A DNA stretch of 64,000 bases from Postechiella marina (GTDB taxonomy: Bacteria; Bacteroidota; Bacteroidia; Flavobacteriales; Flavobacteriaceae), in the NCBI RefSeq assembly GCF_039538365.1, contig NZ_BAABCA010000001.1, positions 620,001 to 684,000 on the forward strand, written 5' to 3'. Position 1 is the stretch's first letter. Each line of letters begins with the position of its first letter. This document shows, in pieces, positions 17,536 to 26,195 of this stretch. Position numbers and translations under genes: made by a program. The notes under the pieces were generated by a model, which saw only the letters and a program-made list of their open reading frames with translations, did no database searches and was not told where the DNA came from.

Positions 17536-18638
17536 AATTGGTTATTTTCCTCTTGTTGTCCCATCATCATTAAGTACGCTTTTAAAAAGGGTGTAATATC
17601 ACCATTCATAACAGCATCAACATTTCCTGTTTCGTGTGCAGAGCGTACATCTTTAACCAATTTATATGGATGCATTACGTAATTACGAATTTGGCTTCCC
17701 CATTCAATCTTCATTTTACCAGCTTCTATATCTTCGCGTTGTGCCATTTGTTTTTGAAGCTCTATTTCGTAAAGTTGTGATTTAAGCATTTGCATGGCTC
17801 TAGATCTATTGTCGTGTTGCGATCTCGTTTCTGAACAAGAAATTTGTATGCCACTAGGTTTGTGAGTAAGTTGCACTTTAGTTTCTACTTTATTTACATT
17901 TTGACCACCAGCACCACTAGAACGTGCGGTTGTAATTTCGATGTCTGCAGGGTTAATGTCAATTTCTATAGAATCATCAACCAACGGGTATACGTAAACA
18001 GAGGCGAAGCTAGTATGTCGTTTTGCGTTACTATCAAACGGAGATATGCGTACTAAACGGTGTACTCCATTTTCGCCCTTTAACCATCCAAAAGCAAAAT
18101 CGCCTTCAATTTCTAAGGTAACGGTTTTAATTCCTGCAACGTCTCCTTCTTGAAAGTTTAATTCTTTAACTTTAAATCCATTTTTTTCGGCATACATTAA
18201 ATACATGCGCATTAGCATATTTGCCCAATCGCAACTTTCTGTACCACCAGCGCCAGCTGTTATTTGCAGAACAGCACTAAGGTTATCACCTTCTTCAGAA
18301 AGCATATTTCTAAATTCTACTTCTTCTAAAAGTGTAACTAATTTATTGTAAACAAGGTCTATATCGTCTTCTGTAGCCTCACCTTCTTTATAATATTCTA
18401 ATAAAATTTCTAATTCTTCTATTTGAGAAATAATATCTTTATAATCTTGCACCCATTTTTTTAATGAGCGTAGATTTTTCATGGTAGCTTCTGCGTCTTT
18501 AGGATTGTTCCAAAAATCTGGATTTGCAATTTTTTCTTCTTCATTTTGAATAAGAATTTGCTTTTTATCAATCTCTAAATAATCTTTAAGTTTTTTTCCT
18601 CTATTTGTAAGCTGTGTTAGCTGATCGTTTGTAATCAT
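17532..18638 (-). CDS. prfB: Peptide chain release factor 2
   Basis: The 368-residue protein has the RF2-specific stop-codon recognition motif S-P-F (RISPFDSNAKRH) and the peptidyl-hydrolysis motif GGQ in SSGAGGQNVNKV. It releases proteins at UGA and UAA. The frame is continuous: at the place where many bacteria have the CTT-TGA programmed frameshift this gene reads through (LKDYLEIDKKQ), so no slippage is needed. Its stop overlaps the HAD start (ATGA). It lies 37 bases downstream of the MG2/plug protein gene. Confidence 0.95.
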   Translation of the reverse strand: MITNDQLTQLTNRGKKLKDYLEIDKKQILIQNEEEKIANPDFWNNPKDAEATMKNLRSLKKWVQDYKDIISQIEELEILLEYYKEGEATEDDIDLVYNKLVTLLEEVEFRNMLSEEGDNLSAVLQITAGAGGTESCDWANMLMRMYLMYAEKNGFKVKELNFQEGDVAGIKTVTLEIEGDFAFGWLKGENGVHRLVRISPFDSNAKRHTSFASVYVYPLVDDSIEIDINPADIEITTARSSGAGGQNVNKVETKVQLTHKPSGIQISCSETRSQHDNRSRAMQMLKSQLYEIELQKQMAQREDIEAGKMKIEWGSQIRNYVMHPYKLVKDVRSAHETGNVDAVMNGDITPFLKAYLMMMGQQEENNQL

Positions 18639-18675
18639 AAAAACAAAAATACACTTTAACTGTATGTAATAACAA

Positions 18676-21150
18676 TTAGTTTACAGAAAAAGTGCTAATA
18701 GCATGTAGTGGGATACCTGTTTCTGAAATTCCTTCGACTTCAATTAAATAATCGCCTTCTGAGTCTGAACTAAAAAAGGATATTTCTTGACCTCCATTTT
18801 CTGTTATTCTTATTTTGGGTTCCCAGTGCAATGTTGTACGTACATCTGCTTTGGCGAGTTCTTCAAAACCGTACATATGGTCTGGCGCATAAAACTCTCT
18901 AGCGTTATAAAATCCTTGGGCAGCAAAATCAATAATACCTGGTTTTCTTTTAACATTTCTGGTGGTACTAATATTTCCTGTTTTGGAGTATACAGCAATA
19001 ACACCATTACCACTACCAGCATACATAGCAGCATCTGCTCCTTTAAGCACGTCTATAAAAGAAACCTCTGTAGCTTGTAAAGTGGTTAAAAACTCAACAT
19101 CTATAGGGAAATTATCTAAAAGCACTACAGGGCTTCCGGTACTACCTCGAATAGAAATGCTGTCGTTATAAGCATTTACTCCCGGCACGGTAGATAGTAA
19201 ATCGAAAATGGTTTCGCCTCCATAACTATAATCGGTTTCTAAATCAATTCTATTATTAGCGTAGCCATAATCTGTTCTATCGTTCATTTCTTGCTTGCGC
19301 TTAGATAGTTCGTCTTTTTTGTTGGCAATAATAGTAACTTCTTCTAATCTTTGAGTTTGTTGATCGAATTCAAAATTTATTTTCTTAATGTACTCAGACA
19401 TTTTTAGAAAATTTTCTAATTGTTTGTCGCTATCTATATCATTTTTTAAAATGATGTTTCTAGTAACCTCAGGACTTTTTTCTTCTTTATTATCTAAAAG
19501 AATTAATACTTTCCTGTCTCTTGGTGAATCTGATTTAAAATTGGTTAATCTAGATTCTATAATGGTTTGCACCGAGTCGAAAAATATAAATGGCCCATAA
19601 CTAAAGCGCCCATTAGCATCTGTAGCTTGTATAGGTTCTTGTGCTACAGATTTGCCAAAAAAGGTTAGTCTTGTTTGTGTTGTTGTTGCCGAATATGGTT
19701 TTTTTAGAAACTTTGTAGTTCCAGAAATGGTTATGCCTTTTTCTGGCGAGAATTCGTTATGGTTTTTATTGTTATGTAAAAGATCTTTCCATGTAAAACG
19801 TCTCCATCCATGTGTTTGCATAACTAAATCTAGTAAATAATGTCTTCTAGGTTCGTTTTCTTTTTCGAAAAAGTAACCAGGGTCTTCAATTTCTCCTCTT
19901 AAATCTGAGTTAAGTAATAACCATGTTTTTATATTTTTAGATCTTGTGTTGTAAGGAAAAGCACTTAAGTCTCTAACACTCATAGATAGGTGACTAGGAA
20001 GGTTTTTACCATTATTATCTTTAACATCTATGTTTACCTTAATTTGTTTTCGCTTATTTATAACCTCTTTATCTTTTGCTATATCTACAGTTGTTTTGTT
20101 TTCGGGGTTAGTAACAAATGTAAGGCGTTCGCAAACTGGGTTACCATTAGCGTCGAATAATGTAACGTGAGCAACGCCATCTTTTAATTCTTTAACAGGA
20201 AGCTTTATAGAATATTCTTTTTTGTTTTCTGATTCGTATTTGCTGTAAATTAGTTTTCCGCGTTGGTGCACAACTAAATATGAAGCGCTAAGTTTGTTAA
20301 TGGCGGTTGATTTTGCATCAATTAATAAGTAGTTACCAGAATTAATTACACTTAAAGCATACCCATTTGGTAAAGCTTTAGGTAATTTATAGGTGTATTC
20401 TACACCATTAACATTTAAAGTAGCTGTATATGTTTTGTTAGGTTCTGGACTAAGTGTAAAGGTGCCTAAGCCAAAATCGGCAGTTTTAAACTCAGACACA
20501 ACATGGTTTTTGTTGTCTGTAATAACACCTTTTAGCTCAGTTTTGCTGTATATGTTATTTTTAACTTTTACAGCAATTTTACTTCTTATATTTTCTATTA
20601 AATAACCACCTTCTGGATAAAAATTTAAATCGGGTTTTGTAACTGCTACAGGCTCTGTTTTTATATTGGTAAGAGTTGTATTTGTTTTTAAACTATCATT
20701 TTCTTTATCTGTTCCTAATATAGAAATCTCTTTTTGAAAAAAGTAATCAGGATTACCATTTCTCATATAATTGGTATACGCTCTTAGTAGGTAATTACCC
20801 GTTTGCCAATCTTTTTCTATTTTAAAATCGCCAGCAACACTTATATTATTAGTAAAAAGTTTTCTCTTAGCAACTATACTGTCTTTATTGTTTATTAATT
20901 CAACATGTAATACCCAACTTTTAGTTGTTTTTTGGTGTGTAATACCATTTACTAAATAACCCGTATACCAAATGCTTTCATCTAAGGCGTAATAAGGTTT
21001 GTCTGTATGAATGTATATTTTTTCTGGAGCATTTATTAAGGCATAGTTTTTTAGTTTTTCATTAACCAATTCAGAAAAATGGTTTTTGTTAAATACAGTA
21101 AAAGAGATAAAAACGGTACTTAAGACACAGAATAAGACTATTTTTTTCAT
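18676..21150 (-). CDS. MG2/TonB-plug domain exported protein without barrel
   Basis: The 824-residue protein has a signal peptide (about 1-20). Next comes a macroglobulin-like MG2 segment (PEKIYIHTDKPYYALDESIWYTGYLV, about 43 onward, quoted in part). Further beta-sandwich regions follow. A TonB-plug-like domain lies at about 615-735 (IFDLLSTVPGVN, IRGSTGSPVVLLDNFP, GADAAMYAGSGNGVIAVYS). Only about 80 residues follow the plug, so there is no room for an outer-membrane barrel. Such proteins are common in Bacteroidota and of unknown role. The first gene of the minus-strand run. Confidence 0.82.
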   Translation of the reverse strand: MKKIVLFCVLSTVFISFTVFNKNHFSELVNEKLKNYALINAPEKIYIHTDKPYYALDESIWYTGYLVNGITHQKTTKSWVLHVELINNKDSIVAKRKLFTNNISVAGDFKIEKDWQTGNYLLRAYTNYMRNGNPDYFFQKEISILGTDKENDSLKTNTTLTNIKTEPVAVTKPDLNFYPEGGYLIENIRSKIAVKVKNNIYSKTELKGVITDNKNHVVSEFKTADFGLGTFTLSPEPNKTYTATLNVNGVEYTYKLPKALPNGYALSVINSGNYLLIDAKSTAINKLSASYLVVHQRGKLIYSKYESENKKEYSIKLPVKELKDGVAHVTLFDANGNPVCERLTFVTNPENKTTVDIAKDKEVINKRKQIKVNIDVKDNNGKNLPSHLSMSVRDLSAFPYNTRSKNIKTWLLLNSDLRGEIEDPGYFFEKENEPRRHYLLDLVMQTHGWRRFTWKDLLHNNKNHNEFSPEKGITISGTTKFLKKPYSATTTQTRLTFFGKSVAQEPIQATDANGRFSYGPFIFFDSVQTIIESRLTNFKSDSPRDRKVLILLDNKEEKSPEVTRNIILKNDIDSDKQLENFLKMSEYIKKINFEFDQQTQRLEEVTIIANKKDELSKRKQEMNDRTDYGYANNRIDLETDYSYGGETIFDLLSTVPGVNAYNDSISIRGSTGSPVVLLDNFPIDVEFLTTLQATEVSFIDVLKGADAAMYAGSGNGVIAVYSKTGNISTTRNVKRKPGIIDFAAQGFYNAREFYAPDHMYGFEELAKADVRTTLHWEPKIRITENGGQEISFFSSDSEGDYLIEVEGISETGIPLHAISTFSVN

Positions 21151-21295
21151 AAATGTTAGCAGGGTTGTTTTTAGTTAACGTAAATGTAAATTAATAATTG
21201 AAAATTACATCAAAAATTAAGCCGCATTTTTTTATAATTAGACTTTGTTAAATGATAAAAGTTTAGTTTATATTCGTTTTTTTAATATTTTTTTG

Positions 21296-22312
21296 ATGCG
21301 AATAGACTTAAGAAGCGATACAGTTACAAAACCAACAAAATCTATGTTGGAATTTATGATGCAAGCCCAGGTGGGAGACGATGTTTTTAGAGAGGATGCT
21401 ACAGTAAATTTATTAGAAGAAAAAATAGCAAAAATGTTTGGAAAAAGTTCTGCATTATTTTTTCCAAGTGGCACTATGGCTAATCAAACAGCACTAAAAC
21501 TGCATACTAACCCCGGAGATCAGGTAATTTGCGATAAATATGCGCATATTTATAATTACGAGTCTGGAGGCGCATCATTTAACAGTGGTATTTCTTGTAA
21601 GTTGCTAGATGGTAATCGAGGTATGTTTACAGCTAACCAAGTAAAGGAAGCTATAAATCCAGAGGCGTATTATTATAGTAAAACTAGTTTAGTAGAAGTA
21701 GAGAATACAACAAATAAAGGAGGTGGCGCTTGTTGGGATTTTGATGAGATAAAAAAAATTAGAACGGTTTGCGATAATAACGATTTAGGTTTTCATTTAG
21801 ATGGAGCACGTTTATGGAATGCTTTGGTGTATAAAAATGAAAGAGCTTTGCAATATGGAGAGGTTTTCGATACTATTTCGGTGTGTTTAAGTAAAGGTTT
21901 AGGGTGTCCAATAGGTTCGGTTTTGGTTGGCGACGATGCTATAATGAAAGAAGCTATTAGAATTAGAAAAATATTTGGAGGCAATATGCGTCAAGCAGGG
22001 TATTTGGCAGCAGCAGGTATATATGCTCTCGATAACAATATAGATAGACTAAAAAACGACCACGATAAGGCTAAAGAAATAGGAGTGGAGTTAACTAAAC
22101 TATCTATAATTAAAGCTGTAGAGCCAATAGAAACTAATATTGTTATTTTTGAGTTGAACAGCAGTATTAGCGATAAAGAATTTACTAATAAATTGGCGCA
22201 AAAAGACATCCATATTATTAGTATGGGCGGAGGTAAATTGCGAATGGTTACCCATTTAGATTATACAGATGCTATGCATAATAAGTTTTTAGAAACACTA
22301 AAGACCTTATAG
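21296..22312 (+). CDS. ltaE: Low-specificity threonine aldolase
   Basis: The 338-residue PLP enzyme cleaves threonine or allo-threonine to glycine and acetaldehyde. Landmarks are the N terminus RIDLRSDTVTKPT, MQAQVGDDVFREDATVN, FPSGTMANQTAL, HLDGARLWNA and the PLP-lysine region SVCLSKGLGCPIGSVL. An in-frame TTG lies 51 bases upstream, but the ATG at 21296 begins exactly where family members start. The upstream stretch holds promoter-like TTTG (21244) and TATATTCG (near 21270). The gene is convergent with ybaB, three bases apart. Confidence 0.92.
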   Translation: MRIDLRSDTVTKPTKSMLEFMMQAQVGDDVFREDATVNLLEEKIAKMFGKSSALFFPSGTMANQTALKLHTNPGDQVICDKYAHIYNYESGGASFNSGISCKLLDGNRGMFTANQVKEAINPEAYYYSKTSLVEVENTTNKGGGACWDFDEIKKIRTVCDNNDLGFHLDGARLWNALVYKNERALQYGEVFDTISVCLSKGLGCPIGSVLVGDDAIMKEAIRIRKIFGGNMRQAGYLAAAGIYALDNNIDRLKNDHDKAKEIGVELTKLSIIKAVEPIETNIVIFELNSSISDKEFTNKLAQKDIHIISMGGGKLRMVTHLDYTDAMHNKFLETLKTL

Positions 22313-22315
22313 ATA

Positions 22316-22627
22316 TTACAATCCAGGAATTCCTGGCATACCATCTTTAGCAGCAGCTGCAAGCTCAGCTTCATTAATATCCGATGCTTTTTTTATGGCT
22401 TTATTTAATGTAAGAATTAAATAGTCTTCAAGTTGCTCTTTATCTTCAAGTAATTCATCATCAATTTCAAGAGATTTAATAACTCTGTTTGCAGTTAAAG
22501 TAACTTTTAGTTTATTATCGTTGCTAGCTTCATCAACTAAAACGGTTTCTAACCTTTTTTTAGTTTCATCTACTTTCTTTTTAGCTTCTTGTAATTTGGC
22601 CATCATGCCCATCATATCTCCAAACAT
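22316..22627 (-). CDS. ybaB: YbaB/EbfC nucleoid-associated protein
   Basis: The 103-residue protein matches the YbaB/EbfC family: a Met-rich start (MFGDMMGMMAKLQEAKKK), an N-terminal helix, the strand region KVTLTANRVIKSLEID, and a Gly/Pro-Met tail GMPGIPGL. Family members bind DNA as dimers and are often next to dnaX-recR, which is not the case here. It stands alone, divergent from the oligopeptidase gene. Confidence 0.9.
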   Translation of the reverse strand: MFGDMMGMMAKLQEAKKKVDETKKRLETVLVDEASNDNKLKVTLTANRVIKSLEIDDELLEDKEQLEDYLILTLNKAIKKASDINEAELAAAAKDGMPGIPGL

Positions 22628-22737
22628 AAATTTATCGTTTTTAAGTGATTTAGGGCAAAATTAGAAAATATTAAGAGAGATAAAAATCTAAATCTTATTA
22701 AAATTGAAAATTAAGGTGGTATTACTATACTATGCAT

Positions 22738-22745
22738 TATTTTTG
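22738..22745 (+). promoter_or_regulatory. TAnnTTTG -7 element that decides the ptrB start
   Basis: TATTTTTG sits 43 bases before the ATG at 22788 and inside a possible N-terminal extension from TTG 22704. A transcript starting just after it could not encode that extension. Confidence 0.55.
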
Positions 22746-22787
22746 CTTACTCGTATTTTAGAAAATGTAATAGAATTATTGATTAAG

Positions 22788-24845
22788 ATGAAAGAGAACC
22801 AAATTCCTGTAGCTAATAAAATTCCGAAGGTATTAGAAACCCATGGAGATGTTAGAATAGACAATTATTATTGGCTAAACGATAGAGAAAACCTGGATGT
22901 TATAGAGTATTTAAACTCAGAAAACACGTATACTAAAAAAGTAATGGCGCATACTGAGGGTTTTCAAAAATCTCTTTTTAAAGAAATGAAAGGGCGTATA
23001 AAAGAAGACGACACTTCGGTGCCATATAAACTTAATGGTTATTGGTATATAACACGTTACGAAACCGGAAAAGATTACCCTATTTACTTAAGAAAAAAGG
23101 AGCATTTAGGTGCAAACGAAGACATTTTGTTTGATTGTAACGATATGGCAAAAGCACACAGCTATTTTGCTATGGGAGGTATTGCTATTAGCCCCGATAA
23201 TACAATGGCAGCCTTTACTACAGATACGGTGAGTAGAAGGCAATATACGCTACAAATTAAAAATCTTGTTACAGGCGAGGTTTATACAGATACTATAAAA
23301 AATACAACAGGAAGTGCTACCTGGGCAAACGATAATAAAACTTTATTTTACTCGGTTAAAGATGAGGTAACGTTGCGTTCTCATAAAATAAAAAAACATA
23401 CATTATTTACAGATGCCTCGAAAGATGTAGAGGTTTATCATGAAAAAGATGAAACCTTCAATACCTTTGTATATAAAACAAAATCTAAAAAATATTTGGT
23501 TATAGGTTCTTCAAGTACTTTAACAACAGAATATCGTATTTTAAAAGCAGATAATCCAGAAGGTGAATTTAATGTTTTTCAAGAGCGTATTCGCGAACTA
23601 GATTACAACATAGCACATTATAACAATAGCTTTTATATTATAACTAATAAAGATGGTGCTACTAATTTTAAACTATTAAAAACAACGGAGCATACAACAA
23701 CCAAAGAGCATTGGACAGAGGTTATTCCGCATAGAGAGAATGTACTACTAGAAGATATTGAGATTTTTAAAGATTATCTCGTTGTAAACGAAAGAGAAAA
23801 TGGCCTTAATAAGTTAAGAATAATAAGTTGGAATGGTGATGAAGATTATTTTTTACCTTTTAAAAGTGAAACCTACACCGCTTATATAGGTAATAATCCA
23901 GACTTTAACAGTAACATTTTACGTTATGGATATAATGGATTAACCTCGCCAAGCGCTGTAATAGATTATAATTTTAAAACTAAAACAAGCGAAATTAAAA
24001 AAGAACAAGAGGTTTTAGGAGGAAAATTTAATAAAGAAAATTACGAATCTAAACGGGTTTGGGCTACAGCTCGAGATGGTGTAAAGGTGCCAATTTCTTT
24101 AGTATATAAAAAAGGATTAAAATTAGATGGTACAAATCCTTTATTACAATATGCTTACGGGTCCTACGGTTCTACAATAGACCCATCGTTTTCTACCATT
24201 CGTTTAAGTTTGTTAGATCGAGGTTTTGTATATGCTATTGCTCATGTTAGAGGAGGAGAATATTTGGGAAGACATTGGTACGAAACAGGAAAATTACTAA
24301 CAAAAAAGAACACCTTTACAGATTTTATAGATTGTTCAAAGTTTTTAATAGAGCAAAATTATACATCTAACAAACACTTATACGCCTATGGTGGATCTGC
24401 TGGCGGATTATTAATGGGAACTATTATTAATATGAATCCGGAGTTATATAATGGTGTATTAGCAGCAGTTCCTTTTGTAGATGTGGTTACTACTATGCTA
24501 GACGACACTATTCCGTTAACAACAGGAGAGTACGACGAGTGGGGAAACCCTAACGATAAATTGTATTATGATTATATGAAATCGTATTCGCCATACGATA
24601 ATGTTGAAGCGAAAGCATATCCAAATATGCTGGTAACAACAGGTTTACACGATTCGCAAGTGCAATATTGGGAACCTGCTAAATGGGTAGCTAAGTTAAG
24701 AGATTTAAAAAAGGACAATAATATATTGTTATTGCAAACCGATATGGAATCAGGTCATGGTGGGGCTTCAGGTCGTTTTGAAAGTCTAAAAGAAGTCGCT
24801 TTAGAGTATGCCTTTTTATTAGATTTGGAAGGAATTACCTCTTAA
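22788..24845 (+). CDS. ptrB: Oligopeptidase B (S9A prolyl oligopeptidase family)
   Basis: From the ATG at 22788 the product has 685 residues, the usual length of protease II. It has an N-terminal beta-propeller (IDNYYWLNDRENLDVI near the start) and a C-terminal alpha/beta hydrolase domain. The nucleophile serine is in the motif GGSAGG (encoded near 24390-24410). The aspartate is expected in VTTGLHDSQV, and the histidine is in ESGHGGASGR. It cleaves peptides after basic residues in the cytoplasm or periplasm. A longer frame from TTG at 22704 adds 28 mostly hydrophobic residues, which I reject because the promoter element lies inside it. Confidence 0.9.
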   Translation: MKENQIPVANKIPKVLETHGDVRIDNYYWLNDRENLDVIEYLNSENTYTKKVMAHTEGFQKSLFKEMKGRIKEDDTSVPYKLNGYWYITRYETGKDYPIYLRKKEHLGANEDILFDCNDMAKAHSYFAMGGIAISPDNTMAAFTTDTVSRRQYTLQIKNLVTGEVYTDTIKNTTGSATWANDNKTLFYSVKDEVTLRSHKIKKHTLFTDASKDVEVYHEKDETFNTFVYKTKSKKYLVIGSSSTLTTEYRILKADNPEGEFNVFQERIRELDYNIAHYNNSFYIITNKDGATNFKLLKTTEHTTTKEHWTEVIPHRENVLLEDIEIFKDYLVVNERENGLNKLRIISWNGDEDYFLPFKSETYTAYIGNNPDFNSNILRYGYNGLTSPSAVIDYNFKTKTSEIKKEQEVLGGKFNKENYESKRVWATARDGVKVPISLVYKKGLKLDGTNPLLQYAYGSYGSTIDPSFSTIRLSLLDRGFVYAIAHVRGGEYLGRHWYETGKLLTKKNTFTDFIDCSKFLIEQNYTSNKHLYAYGGSAGGLLMGTIINMNPELYNGVLAAVPFVDVVTTMLDDTIPLTTGEYDEWGNPNDKLYYDYMKSYSPYDNVEAKAYPNMLVTTGLHDSQVQYWEPAKWVAKLRDLKKDNNILLLQTDMESGHGGASGRFESLKEVALEYAFLLDLEGITS

Positions 24846-24860
24846 TAAAAAAAAATGTCT

Positions 24861-24868
24861 TATTTTTG
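24861..24868 (+). promoter_or_regulatory. TAnnTTTG -7 element before cysteate-synthase-like gene
   Basis: TATTTTTG lies 56 bases upstream of the ATG at 24925. The -33 region is an A tract without a clear TTTG. Confidence 0.5.
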
Positions 24869-24924
24869 TCAGGTTTTTAAGTTGTATAATGATTTTTAAG
24901 TTATATAGCTAGTAATACGCATTT

Positions 24925-25965
24925 ATGAAACATAATAATCAAGTTTTTGATAATGTATTAGATTTAGTAGGAAACACACCTCTTATTAAACTTAATAGAA
25001 TTACATCTAATTTTGAAGGAGACTTTTATGCTAAAGTCGAATCTTTTAATCCAGGTAATTCATCAAAAGACAGAATAGCTCTTTATATTATAGAAGAAGC
25101 AGAAAGGCGTGGTGTATTAAAACCAGGTGATACTATTATAGAAACTACTTCAGGTAATACAGGGTTTAGTATAGCTATGGTGAGTATAATTAAAGGATAC
25201 GATTGTATTTTAGCAGTAAGCTCTAAAGCTTCGGCCGATAAGATTGATATGCTAAAAACAATGGGAGCCAAGGTATACGTTTGTCCTGCTCATGTTAAGG
25301 CAGACGATCCAAGATCTTATTACCAAGTTGCAAAGCGTTTGCATGAAGATATGAAAGGTTCGGTTTATATTAATCAATATTTTAACCAACTAAATACAGA
25401 CGCTCATTACAACTCTACTGGGCCAGAAATTTGGAAACAAACTGAAGGTAAGATAACACATTTAGTAGCTTGTAGCGGTACAGGTGGTACTATTTCTGGT
25501 ACAGCCAAATATTTAAAAGAACAAAACCCAAATATAAAAATTATAGGTGTTGATGCTTTTGGGTCGGTGTTAAAAAAGTACCACGAAACCAGAGAGTTCG
25601 ACGAAAAAGAGATATACCCATACAGAATAGAAGGTTTGGGTAAAAACTTAATACCAACAGCAACAGATTTTGATGTTATAGACGAGTTTGTTAAAGTTAC
25701 AGACGAAGAAAGTGCGCATACCGCTAGAGAAATAGCAAAAACAGAAGGTATGTTTGTTGGTTACACATCTGGAGCAGCAACTCAAGCTTTAAAGCAATTA
25801 GGCGAAGAAGGTAGATTTAAAAAAGGAGATAAAGTTGTAGTTATTTATCCAGATCATGGTTCGCGTTATATGGGTAAAGTATATAGCGATAAGTGGATGA
25901 ACGATCAAGGTTTTTTCGATAGCGTAAACGCAGAAGCGTCGCAGAGTATTCAATACGTAAAATAA
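24925..25965 (+). CDS. Cysteine/cysteate synthase family PLP enzyme
   Basis: The 346-residue protein is a fold-type II PLP enzyme. NTPLIKLNR is near the N terminus, the PLP lysine is K48 in NSSKDR, the substrate loop is TSGNTG (about 74-79), and the phosphate-binding loop is SGTGGT. It is longer than typical O-acetylserine sulfhydrylases (about 305 residues) and lacks CBS repeats. Sulfonolipid-producing Bacteroidota use a member of this family to make cysteate from phosphoserine and sulfite. The next gene on the same strand is an AOS-type acyltransferase, so cysteate synthase is a plausible role. Cysteine synthase or cystathionine beta-synthase remain possible. Confidence 0.85.
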   Translation: MKHNNQVFDNVLDLVGNTPLIKLNRITSNFEGDFYAKVESFNPGNSSKDRIALYIIEEAERRGVLKPGDTIIETTSGNTGFSIAMVSIIKGYDCILAVSSKASADKIDMLKTMGAKVYVCPAHVKADDPRSYYQVAKRLHEDMKGSVYINQYFNQLNTDAHYNSTGPEIWKQTEGKITHLVACSGTGGTISGTAKYLKEQNPNIKIIGVDAFGSVLKKYHETREFDEKEIYPYRIEGLGKNLIPTATDFDVIDEFVKVTDEESAHTAREIAKTEGMFVGYTSGAATQALKQLGEEGRFKKGDKVVVIYPDHGSRYMGKVYSDKWMNDQGFFDSVNAEASQSIQYVK

Positions 25966-25985
25966 CCAATTAATAACATAAATAT

Positions 25986-26031
25986 AAAGAGGTTGCTATT
26001 GTTGTTGTAACAAAAAGCAATCTCTTTTTTT
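25986..26031 (+). terminator. Probable terminator after PLP enzyme gene
   Basis: AAAGAGGTTGCT (25986-25997) pairs with AGCAATCTCTTT (26016-26027) with one G-U pair, followed by T residues. If active, it makes the next gene a separate unit with its own promoter. Confidence 0.65.
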
Positions 26032-26083
26032 ATTTTATTAGTAATTTGGAGGTTAAAAATTATGTTCAAACCATATAAATAAT

Positions 26084-26091
26084 TAATTTTG
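26084..26091 (+). promoter_or_regulatory. TAnnTTTG -7 element before AOS-family gene
   Basis: TAATTTTG matches the -7 consensus; the ATG is about 105 bases downstream, leaving a fairly long leader. Confidence 0.5.
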
Positions 26092-26195
26092 CAAAAATAA
26101 TTAATAGCAAAAGCTTCGTTTAAATACATTTATTATTCGTATTTAATTAATAATCGATGCCCTATTGCTTTTAATAGATTTAAGATTTATAGTAG

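Noticed and set aside
21245..21295. Upstream TTG start for threonine aldolase
   Set aside because: The family N terminus begins at the later ATG, and the extra stretch looks like promoter DNA.
22704..22787. N-terminal extension of oligopeptidase B from a TTG start, resembling a signal peptide
   Set aside because: A -7 promoter element lies inside it, and the ATG at 22788 gives the normal family length.
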